Shown in pieces: positions 24,901 to 32,440 of a stretch of 35,728 nucleotides of DNA. Positions within the stretch are counted from its first letter, which is position 1. Each line of letters begins with the position of its first letter. Below the pieces are notes generated by a model. That model made no database searches. It was not told where the DNA came from and saw only the letters and a list, made by a program, of their open reading frames with translations. The translations under genes were made by a program, and so were the position numbers. Source of the stretch: an uncultured Clostridiaceae bacterium (GTDB lineage: Bacteria > Bacillota > Clostridia > TANB77 > CAG-508); NCBI GenBank assembly GCA_930990125.1, contig CAKNOI010000013.1, positions 1 through 35,728 on the forward strand, read 5' to 3'.

Positions 24901-26295
24901 TAGGAATTGATGACGATATTTTTGAATTAGGCGCAGACTCTTTACTTGCTATCAAATTTAAAGTAGAATTATTAGCAAAGAATATAGATATTACTTATGG
25001 AGATATTTTTAAATATCGTACCGTAAGAACACTTTCAGAAGTAAAAAAAGAATGTGCCCCAGAAAGTGATACCGAAGATTATTCTGCTATTCATGCATTA
25101 CTAGAAAAAAATGATATTCGATACTTTCAAAAGACACCTGTTTGTACCCATCACAATGTGTTACTACTTGGTTCTAATGGTTTTGTAGGAATGCACCTAT
25201 TAGATAGCTTTTTACAAAAAGATACAGGAAATATTTACTGTATTGTTCGCGACAAAGATGGCATTAAAGCAGAAAAACGTTTTATGGATATTTTACATTT
25301 TTACTTTGGTAGTAAATGGGATGTTTACTTAAATCGACGTATCTTTGTTATTTCTGGAAGCATTATCAGTGATAACTTTGGACTAGAACGAAATGTATAT
25401 GAAAATTTAGCACAAAAAATTGACATTGTTGTAAATGCCGCAGCCATTGTAAAGCATTATGGAAATATTGAAAAATTCAAAAAAATCAATGTAGACTCTA
25501 CTAGCAAAATGGTACAATTTTGTAATCGTTTCCATAAGCCTTTATTCCACATTTCTTCCCTTAGTGTATCTGGTAACATGTCATTAGATGGAAATCATTC
25601 TGATAGAACAGACTTAACCCGGAACGGAAATCAATTTTAGTGAGAAAAATTTATTTATTGGACAAAAACTAAATAACGATTATATCAAGAGTAAATTTGA
25701 TGCAGAAAAAATTATTTTAAGAAGTAAAATAGAAGATGGATTAGAAGCACAAATTTTCCGTTTAGGAAATATTACTAGTCGTTATTCCGATGGTGTATTC
25801 CAAAAAAATCATACGGAAAATGCCTTTTTAAACCGTATTCAAACTATTTGTAACATCCATGCAGTTCCAGACTACTTGCTAGACTCTTATATTGAGTTTA
25901 CCCCAGTAGATTCTTGTGCAGAAGCAATGGTTACGTTAATTCAACACTACCATAAAGAATTTTCCGTATTCCATATATATGATGCTAATCACCTATGGAT
26001 ACGCGATTTTGTAACCTATCTAAACCAAAACGGAATTTTAGTAAAGCACTTATCTGCTTCTGATTTTGAAGCTTTAGTAAACAAACTGCTACAAGAAGAT
26101 ACGAAAAAAGATATATTAGCTGGTATTGTAAATGATTTTGGACCAAAAAAAGAATTGGTTTACACTTCTGATATTCATATTGTATCCGAATTTACAAGGG
26201 CTATTTTACATACCGCTGGGTTCCACTGGCCTGAGATTGATGCTACCTATATTCAAAAATATATTACCTATTTACAATCCATTCATTTTATTTAG
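18905..26295 (+). CDS. Bimodular NRPS C-A-T-C-A-T-R (N-acyl dipeptide aldehyde type), two CGG +1 sites
   Basis: A 2462-residue synthetase if two +1 shifts occur. ATG 18905 has GGAGG 8 bases upstream. Domains: condensation (HHLIADAW near 132), adenylation (YTSGSTGTPKGV near 600), carrier (GGDSLS near 980), condensation (DLHHSIVDG near 1162), adenylation (YTSGSTGVPKGV near 1626), carrier (GADSLL near 2010), and thioester reductase (LLGSNGFVG near 2085; Tyr2259/Lys2263 in YIKSK). A starting C domain suggests N-acylation and the R domain reductive release as an aldehyde, as in gut clostridial clusters making protease-inhibiting dipeptide aldehydes or pyrazinones. CGG 18974-18976 (Gly24, FFNGTNINNISG) and CGG 25620-25622 (Gly2239) break the plain frame. 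The second precedes the reductase catalytic Tyr, so product release depends on it. Substrates are not assigned. No dedicated carrier-protein activase is in view. Confidence 0.9.
18974..18976 (+). other. CGG +1 recoding site (NRPS, Gly24)
   Basis: Codon context AAT CGG AAC, with the zero frame stopping one codon after AAC. Skipping C gives AAT GGA ACT, reading FFNGTNINNISG, a typical start of such condensation domains. Confidence 0.83.
25620..25622 (+). other. CGG +1 recoding site (NRPS reductase, Gly2239)
   Basis: Codon context ACC CGG AAC. Skipping C gives ACC GGA ACG and continues as GTEINFSEKNLFIGQKL into the catalytic YIKSK and the substrate-binding part of the reductase. Confidence 0.85.
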
Positions 26296-26307
26296 GAGGG
26301 TTTATCG

Positions 26308-28125
26308 ATGCAAAATTTACCATATTTAATTGCAATGACATTTTCTGAAATTATTATTGTAGTATTGTTTATTGCTATCCTATTTTCCAAAAAGCAAAAA
26401 GGACAAATTCAGAAAGCCTTTATGGCATTAATTGGTTTTATGTTTATTTGGACTACTTGTTTAATGTTACAAATTCTGTTACAAAATACCGACATTCCAC
26501 CGGTTCGTTTTGAATGTTATGCTGCCTTTGGTGCATGTTTTGCACCTTTGGCATACTATGCTATTGGTATTATTTTTGAACAAACCAAGGTAAAATGGAA
26601 ATGGTACTATTCTCTATTATTAATTATACCAATTACCTCCATTGTTCTTTTATTTACAAACGATTATCATCATTTGTTTTATCAAAAATATTCTATTTAC
26701 ATACAAGATACTGTGTTTGGAACATATTTTCCTATTCACTCTATCTATACTTATGTATTTTTGGCACTTGGTTTATTCCATTTGTTACGTTACTCTGTAC
26801 GAAACTCTGGATTTTTCTCCAAGCAGTCCGCTTTATTAGTAATTGGTATGTTAATTCCAATTGCAGTTAATATTTTAGGGTTATTTGGCATTCCAATGGC
26901 TGTCTATTTAATGCCTATCTCCTTTACCTTTACCCTACTTTTCTTTGTGCTTGCTATTTTTAAGTTTAAATTTTTAACCATTACACCAATTGCACTACAA
27001 AAAGTAGTAGACCGCATTTCCGACAGCTATATTGTTCTTAACTCCGATAATGTCATCATTGATTTTAACAAAACATTTTTGCATACATTTTCAATTGAAC
27101 CAGAACAAATTCGAAACCAAAATCTACTAACTATTTTGCAAAAAAATAATCTATTTCAATTTAATATTGAAGTGCTAAAAGATACTATGCAAGAAGTACG
27201 AACCAACCCTAAGACCTTTAAATTTCAAACCAGTTTAACGGACAAGACAAAATATTTTAATATTGAAATCAGTGGAATTTATACGGATGGCAACTTTTTA
27301 GGAACAATTATTTTATTTAAAGATACCACACAACATATGTTAGATATGAAAACCATCAAAAATAACCAAGACATGTTAATGGAAAAAGAACGACTTGCAT
27401 CACTTGGTCAGTTAATTGGTGGTATTGCCCATAACTTAAAAACTCCTATTATGTCTATTTCTGGTGCAGCAGAAGGTCTGCACGATTTAATTAGAGAATA
27501 TGATTTATCCATTGGAGACCCAGAAGTAACAGAAGAAGACCATCACGCTATTGCCAAAGATATGGCAGAATGGGTTGCCAAAATTAAAACACATGTTGCC
27601 TATATGTCCGATATTATTACTGCAGTAAAAGGACAAGCTGTTACTTTTGCAGAAGATGAAAATAATTCTTTTACCGTAGAAGACCTTGTAAAACAAGTAA
27701 ATATATTAATGCGTCATGAATTAAAAAATGCCTTAATTGAACTAAACGTCCAATTAAAAGTAGACGCAAAAACAGAGTTAAAAGGAAATATTAATAGTTT
27801 AGTACAAGTAATTAATAACATGATATCCAATGCTATTCAATCCTACAATGGAAAAACAAACGAAACAATTGAATTTATCATAGAAAAAGATGAAGAAAAT
27901 AACAAAATTATTCTTTCTATTGCTGATAAAGGCTGTGGTCTTACCGATACCGTAAAAGAAAAACTATTTAAGGAAATGGTTACCACCAAAGGAAAAAATG
28001 GTACTGGTTTAGGATTATTTATGTCCTATTCTAACATTCGTGCTCATTTTAACGGAACCATAACCTTTGAATCCGAGCAAGGAAAAGGAACTGTTTTCCA
28101 TATTATTTTACCAATGTTGTCCTAG
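26308..28125 (+). CDS. Sensor histidine kinase with seven membrane helices and PAS domain
   Basis: A 605-residue kinase. Residues about 8-225 hold seven membrane helices of the HisKA_7TM type, with short outside loops that suit a small or hydrophobic ligand. A PAS-like domain follows (about 232-345, VDRISDSYIVLNSDNVIIDFNK). The H-box is ERLASLGQLIGGIAHNLKTPI with His375; the N-box NNMISNAIQSYNG, G1 DKGCGL and G2 GTGLGLFM are intact. SD AGGAGG and only 12 bases after the NRPS stop indicate the same operon, so it may sense the NRPS product or a related signal. The partner is probably the REC-HD-GYP protein next door. No in-frame CGG. Confidence 0.85.
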   Translation: MQNLPYLIAMTFSEIIIVVLFIAILFSKKQKGQIQKAFMALIGFMFIWTTCLMLQILLQNTDIPPVRFECYAAFGACFAPLAYYAIGIIFEQTKVKWKWYYSLLLIIPITSIVLLFTNDYHHLFYQKYSIYIQDTVFGTYFPIHSIYTYVFLALGLFHLLRYSVRNSGFFSKQSALLVIGMLIPIAVNILGLFGIPMAVYLMPISFTFTLLFFVLAIFKFKFLTITPIALQKVVDRISDSYIVLNSDNVIIDFNKTFLHTFSIEPEQIRNQNLLTILQKNNLFQFNIEVLKDTMQEVRTNPKTFKFQTSLTDKTKYFNIEISGIYTDGNFLGTIILFKDTTQHMLDMKTIKNNQDMLMEKERLASLGQLIGGIAHNLKTPIMSISGAAEGLHDLIREYDLSIGDPEVTEEDHHAIAKDMAEWVAKIKTHVAYMSDIITAVKGQAVTFAEDENNSFTVEDLVKQVNILMRHELKNALIELNVQLKVDAKTELKGNINSLVQVINNMISNAIQSYNGKTNETIEFIIEKDEENNKIILSIADKGCGLTDTVKEKLFKEMVTTKGKNGTGLGLFMSYSNIRAHFNGTITFESEQGKGTVFHIILPMLS

Positions 28126-28179
28126 CTGAATTTGTTAAAAATTACCAAAGAAAAATTTCGACTTTCTTGTCGTATTTTG

Positions 28180-28209
28180 TTGATTTTTTTCATAGATATC
28201 TGTTATAAT
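28180..28209 (+). promoter_or_regulatory. Promoter of the REC-HD-GYP gene
   Basis: TTGATT (28180-28185), an 18-base spacer and TATAAT (28204-28209), 34 bases ahead of the TTG start. It gives the regulator a transcript of its own in addition to any readthrough from the NRPS-kinase operon. Confidence 0.6.
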
Positions 28210-28242
28210 CAGCTTAGGCTATAAAGAATCGAGGTGTTTATT

Positions 28243-29295
28243 TTGAGAAAAAACATGCAAACCGGAGAACACTCTGGCTATAAAATTATTGCTGTTGATG
28301 ATGAACAAGGCATTTTAGACTCTTTATCCATCTTCTTAAAACGTTCAGGCTATGATTTTGTAGGAATTACGAATCCAATAGACGCCATTGAAAGAGTAAA
28401 AGAAGAACATTTTGATTTAATGATTTTAGACTTTATTATGACTCCTATTCATGGTGACCAAGTAGTAGAAGAAATTCGTAAATTTAACCAAGAACTTTAT
28501 ATTTTATTATTAACCGGTCACAAGGACTTAGCCCCACCTTTGGATACTATTCGAAGATTAGATATTCAAGGGTATTGTGAAAAAAGCGATAAGTTTGACC
28601 AATTATTACTTCTTATCGAATCTGGTATAAAGTCTATTGAACAAATGAATACCATAAAACGTATGAATGAAGAATTAAAAGATACTAATCGTAAATTGGA
28701 ACAATCGTATCTAGATACCATCCAAACATTACGTTATACAGTAGAAGCCAAAGACCCATATACACGAGGTCATTCCGACCGTGTATCCGAATATTCTGTT
28801 CTTATAGGAAGAACATTAGACCTTCCAGAAGAACAAATTAATATTTTAAGAGTAGGCGGTCTTTTCCACGATATCGGAAAAATTGGAGTACCTGATAGTG
28901 TTTTATTAAAAAACGCTAAACTAACAGACGAAGAATATGCACAAATTAAAAAACATCCTACCATAGGAGCTCATATTCTTTCTACTGCCACTACTTTCCA
29001 AGATATTCTTCCTATTGTAAAACATCACCATGAACGTTATGATGGGAAAGGATATCCATCTGGACTAGCAGGAGAAGATATTCCTTATCTTGCTCGTATT
29101 GTAGCAGTAGCAGATACCTTTGATGCCATGACATCCAAGAGGCCTTACCGTGACGCACTTCCAATAGAACGTGTAAAGGAAGAATTTATAAAAGGAATGG
29201 GTACACAATTAGATCCAAGTATTACCGATACTTTTTTACAATTATTAGACCAACATTTTTCTGAAATTCAGGAGATAATGGAAAAATATGATTAA
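28243..29295 (+). CDS. Response regulator with HD-GYP domain
   Basis: About 350 residues. TTG 28243 is chosen as start because AGG lies 8 bases upstream; a GTG at 28234 overlaps that SD. The receiver domain has the acidic pair VDDE near its start, phospho-acceptor Asp in LMILDFIM and Lys in CEKSDK. A coiled linker (IKRMNEELKDTNRKLEQSY) leads to an HD-GYP domain: RGHSDRVSEYS, GLFHDIGKIGVPD, KKHPTIGAHIL, VKHHHERYDGKGYPSGL and VADTFDAMTSKRPYR, all metal ligands present. Such proteins hydrolyse cyclic di-GMP or cGAMP when phosphorylated. It lies beside an orphan kinase, so the two likely form a pair linking an outside signal to second-messenger level. Confidence 0.88.
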   Translation: MRKNMQTGEHSGYKIIAVDDEQGILDSLSIFLKRSGYDFVGITNPIDAIERVKEEHFDLMILDFIMTPIHGDQVVEEIRKFNQELYILLLTGHKDLAPPLDTIRRLDIQGYCEKSDKFDQLLLLIESGIKSIEQMNTIKRMNEELKDTNRKLEQSYLDTIQTLRYTVEAKDPYTRGHSDRVSEYSVLIGRTLDLPEEQINILRVGGLFHDIGKIGVPDSVLLKNAKLTDEEYAQIKKHPTIGAHILSTATTFQDILPIVKHHHERYDGKGYPSGLAGEDIPYLARIVAVADTFDAMTSKRPYRDALPIERVKEEFIKGMGTQLDPSITDTFLQLLDQHFSEIQEIMEKYD

Positions 29296-29342
29296 TATTT
29301 TTTCATTTTTCACATAACTTTAATTAGAAAGGGGGAGTTTTT

Positions 29343-30218
29343 GTGGTTGCTTTTGAGATTAGGCGTACTGCAAGAGAAAATTTAAGTGGAAAGTGGGGAA
29401 AAGCAGCATTAATCACCTTTTGTTTTGTAATAGTAGAATTCGTGATTAATTTTATTTCTGGGCTTCTTTCTGGAATACCAGTTCTTGGTTTTTTATGTGT
29501 TGTAGCAACATGGATTATCGCCCTTCCTCTTAGCTATGGTCTATTAGTTTCTATGATTCGTTTAAAAAGAGGAGATGCCGTAGAATGTTTTGACTTTTTT
29601 ACGATTGCTACTTCTAACATAAAACGTGTTTGGGGTATTGTCGGAAACATTATTCTCAAACTATTACCATTTGTCATTGTTGCCATTATCTTAATGGTTT
29701 GCGTAACCTATTCGCTTACTTCCTTTGTTTATCACTCTGCACTATCTGTATTAGGAGGAAGTATGCATAGTGGATTTGGAATGGCTAGCCTATTTCCACT
29801 TTTTGCAATTGCACTAGTAGTAGTAGACATTTTGTTAATAGTAAAAGGATTACGTTATGCACTTTCTTTTTATCTTTTATATGATTATCCAGAACTTTCT
29901 GGAAAAGAACTTGTAGAAAAAAGTAGCGACTATATGACCGGTAACCGTTGGAAATTAGTTTGGTTGCAACTTACCTTTATTGGTTGGATGTTTCTTGCTG
30001 CCTTTACTTTTGGAATTGGATATTTTTGGCTAATTCCTTACATGTTAATTGCAAGCATCATCTTTTATGAAGATGTATCTGGAAAAGTAACAACAACCAA
30101 AACATCACAAACAGTTGTTACAACACCAGAAGTAATAACACCTACAGATACTAATAATCCTATTAGTAATGCAGAAGATAACAATCCTGATGACCAAGGA
30201 CCAATTATTTTAAATTAA
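29343..30218 (+). CDS. DUF975 family membrane protein
   Basis: A 291-residue protein with GTG start after GGGGGAG. The opening FEIRRTARENLSGKWGKAALI is typical of DUF975. About six membrane helices follow in pairs (residues 20-50, 55-75, 110-140, 155-175, 215-250), and the conserved GLRYALSFYLLYDYPELSGKELVEKS segment lies near 185-210. The C-terminus is Thr/Asn/Pro-rich and polar. The function is unknown; the family occurs widely in Firmicutes. It ends before a strong two-way terminator. No in-frame CGG (GTC GGA and ACC GGT are out of frame). Confidence 0.8.
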   Translation: MVAFEIRRTARENLSGKWGKAALITFCFVIVEFVINFISGLLSGIPVLGFLCVVATWIIALPLSYGLLVSMIRLKRGDAVECFDFFTIATSNIKRVWGIVGNIILKLLPFVIVAIILMVCVTYSLTSFVYHSALSVLGGSMHSGFGMASLFPLFAIALVVVDILLIVKGLRYALSFYLLYDYPELSGKELVEKSSDYMTGNRWKLVWLQLTFIGWMFLAAFTFGIGYFWLIPYMLIASIIFYEDVSGKVTTTKTSQTVVTTPEVITPTDTNNPISNAEDNNPDDQGPIILN

Positions 30219-30223
30219 AACCT

Positions 30224-30263
30224 AAAAAAATACGTAGCATCTTTATTTGCTACGTATTTTTTT
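30224..30263. terminator. Bidirectional terminator between DUF975 and tex genes
   Basis: AAAAAAATACGTAGCA (30224-30239) and TGCTACGTATTTTTTT (30248-30263) form a perfect 16-bp stem with an 8-base loop and T-runs on both strands, placed between two converging genes. Confidence 0.92.
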
Positions 30264-30271
30264 GTATTTCA

Positions 30272-32422
30272 TTATAGTTTCATACTAAGACCTACTTTTT
30301 GTCTTTCCTTATCTAGTTTAATTACCTTTACTTTTACAATATCTCCTACTGCTACTACATCAGAAGGATTTTTTACAAAGCTGTGGCTCATTTCTGAAAT
30401 ATGTACTAGTCCATCATGTTTTACCCCAATATCTACAAATGCTCCAAAGTCAATAACATTTCTTACCGTTCCTGTTAATACCATACCTTCTGTTAAGTCT
30501 TCAAATTTTAATACATCATTACGTAAAATAGGTTTTGGCATATCTTCTCTTGGGTCTCTTCCCGGTTTTGCAAACTCTTTTATCATATCCTCTAATGTCA
30601 TCTCACCTACTCCTAGCTCTTTAGCTGTTTTAGGAATGGATAAAGAATGTAATTTTTCCTTTATTTCTTGTACTTTTTCTTTACTTAGTAAATCTTCTTT
30701 TTGGTATCCAATTTGCTCTAATAATTTTTCTGCTACCTCGTAGCTTTCTGGGTGTACTGCAGTTATTTCTAATGGATTGTTACCATCATAAATACGAATA
30801 AATCCTGCACATTGTTCGTATGCTACTTTTCCCAGTTTTGGTACTTTTAATAATTCTTTTCTATTTTTTAGTTTTCCATTGGCGTCACGGTATGCCACAA
30901 TGTTTTTTGCAATTTGCTTATTAATTCCCGCAACATAAGAAAGTAAAGATGGTGTTGCTGTGTTAACATCTACTCCAACACTATTTACACTATCTTCTAT
31001 TACATTGGTAAGGCTTTCTTCTAACTGCTTTTGATTCACATCATGTTGATATTGCCCTACTCCAATCGCTTTTGGATCTATTTTTACAAGCTCTGCTAAT
31101 GGGTCTTGCAAACGTCTTGCAATAGAAATAGCACCTCGAATAGATACATTAATATCTGGATATTCTTCTGTTGCAAGTTTAGAAGCAGAGTACACAGAAG
31201 CTCCTGCTTCACTAACAATCGTATAATGTACCTCTCGTTTTGCTTCTTTTATCATATCTGCCACAAACTGTTCCGATTCGCGAGAAGCTGTTCCATTTCC
31301 AATAGAAATCATATCAACTTTATCTTTTTCTATTAAACGTAATAGCTCTTTTTTAGCACCTTGTACATCGTTTTGTGGCTCTGTAGGGTAAACGGTTGTT
31401 GTATCTAATACTTTTCCTGTTTCATCAATAATCGCTATTTTACAACCTGTACGGTAAGCAGGGTCAAATCCCATTACTGTAAGACCTTTTAATGGTGCTG
31501 CTAGTAACAATTGTTTTGCATTTTTTCCAAAAACTTTAATGGCCTGCTCCTCTGCTTTTTCTGTTAAATCCGAACGAATTTCTCTATCAATAGAAGGTTC
31601 TATTAATCTTTTATAACTATCCTGAATAGTAAGCTGTAGCTCTTCTAAAAAAGGAGAGTTTTGTCGAATAATGTCTTTTTCAATAGATTCCAAAATTTTC
31701 TCTTCTGGCTTTTCTATTTTTACCTTTAAAAAGCCCTCTTTTTCTCCTCTGTTAATAGCAAGTATTCTATGACTTGGAATACGATTTACGGCTTCTTCGT
31801 ATTCGTAATACATTTCGTAGTTGGATTTTTCCTCTGGATTTTCTGCTTTTGTTACTATTTTTGCTTCTCTGTAACAAGTCTTTTTTATTTGTTTACGGTA
31901 CTTCGGTTCATCAGAAATGGTTTCTGCAATAATATCTAATGCACCTTGTATTGCTTCTTCTACCGTAGTTACACCTTTTTCTTCATTTACATATTCTTTT
32001 GCAACTTCTGCAAGCGGTCTTGTTTCTTGTTGCAAATAAATAATAGTAGCAAGTGGTTCTAATCCTTTTGCTTTTGCTATTGTTGCCCTTGTTTTCTTTT
32101 TTTGTTTGTATGGTCTATACAAATCTTCTACTTCTGCTAAGGTATTTGCTTCTTCTATTTGATTTTTTAGTTTCTCTGTTAATTTCCCTTGCTCCTCAAT
32201 AATCCTTACTACTTCTTCTTTTCTTGCTTCTAAATTTCTTAAATACTGTAGTCTTTCCTCTAAATTACGAAGGGTTTCATCACTTAAACCGCCTGTTACT
32301 TCCTTACGGTAACGAGCAATAAAGGGAACGGTATTTCCCTCATCCATTAACCCAACCGCTGCAGATACCTGTGTTTCTTTTATTTTTAGTTCTTCTGCTA
32401 TTGTTTGCGTAATACTTTTCAT
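30272..32422 (-). CDS. tex: Tex-type S1 RNA-binding protein
   Basis: A 716-residue protein collinear with Tex: N-terminal VPFIARYRKEVTGGLSDETLR (about 30-55), a YqgF-like core (MGFDPAYRTGCKIAIID and IGNGTASRESE, about 325-385), helix-hairpin-helix region with IGVGQYQHDVNQKQL and NTATPSLLSYVAGI (about 455-510), and a C-terminal S1 domain (LTGTVRNVIDFGAFVDIGVKHDGLVHISEM, from about 645). Tex binds RNA and DNA and is linked to transcription and ribosome rescue contexts. It starts 18 bases after the ABC-F gene and is probably in the same operon. All CGG trinucleotides in the gene are out of frame. Confidence 0.93.
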   Translation of the reverse strand: MKSITQTIAEELKIKETQVSAAVGLMDEGNTVPFIARYRKEVTGGLSDETLRNLEERLQYLRNLEARKEEVVRIIEEQGKLTEKLKNQIEEANTLAEVEDLYRPYKQKKKTRATIAKAKGLEPLATIIYLQQETRPLAEVAKEYVNEEKGVTTVEEAIQGALDIIAETISDEPKYRKQIKKTCYREAKIVTKAENPEEKSNYEMYYEYEEAVNRIPSHRILAINRGEKEGFLKVKIEKPEEKILESIEKDIIRQNSPFLEELQLTIQDSYKRLIEPSIDREIRSDLTEKAEEQAIKVFGKNAKQLLLAAPLKGLTVMGFDPAYRTGCKIAIIDETGKVLDTTTVYPTEPQNDVQGAKKELLRLIEKDKVDMISIGNGTASRESEQFVADMIKEAKREVHYTIVSEAGASVYSASKLATEEYPDINVSIRGAISIARRLQDPLAELVKIDPKAIGVGQYQHDVNQKQLEESLTNVIEDSVNSVGVDVNTATPSLLSYVAGINKQIAKNIVAYRDANGKLKNRKELLKVPKLGKVAYEQCAGFIRIYDGNNPLEITAVHPESYEVAEKLLEQIGYQKEDLLSKEKVQEIKEKLHSLSIPKTAKELGVGEMTLEDMIKEFAKPGRDPREDMPKPILRNDVLKFEDLTEGMVLTGTVRNVIDFGAFVDIGVKHDGLVHISEMSHSFVKNPSDVVAVGDIVKVKVIKLDKERQKVGLSMKL

Positions 32423-32440
32423 CTGTTTGACCTCTTTCTT

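Noticed and set aside
6554-25622. Random sequencing or homopolymer errors as cause of the frameshifts
   Set aside because: Not excluded, but less likely. The sites are not in homopolymers, share no longer sequence context than CGG(A/T), and always place CGG in the zero frame. An extra C before GG at other phases (within TGG, or at NNG-GNN borders) is never seen. Only raw reads can settle this.
6554-25622. Simple reassignment of CGG to another amino acid
   Set aside because: Reading CGG as any single amino acid in frame still leaves every gene broken; one extra base must be skipped or read as part of a quadruplet.
6373-26295. Treating the seven split genes as decayed pseudogenes
   Set aside because: All breaks are of one kind (zero-frame CGG with one extra C before a Gly codon), with no nonsense changes, deletions or other indels and with all catalytic motifs kept. 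Random decay would not give one phase and one codon at every break.
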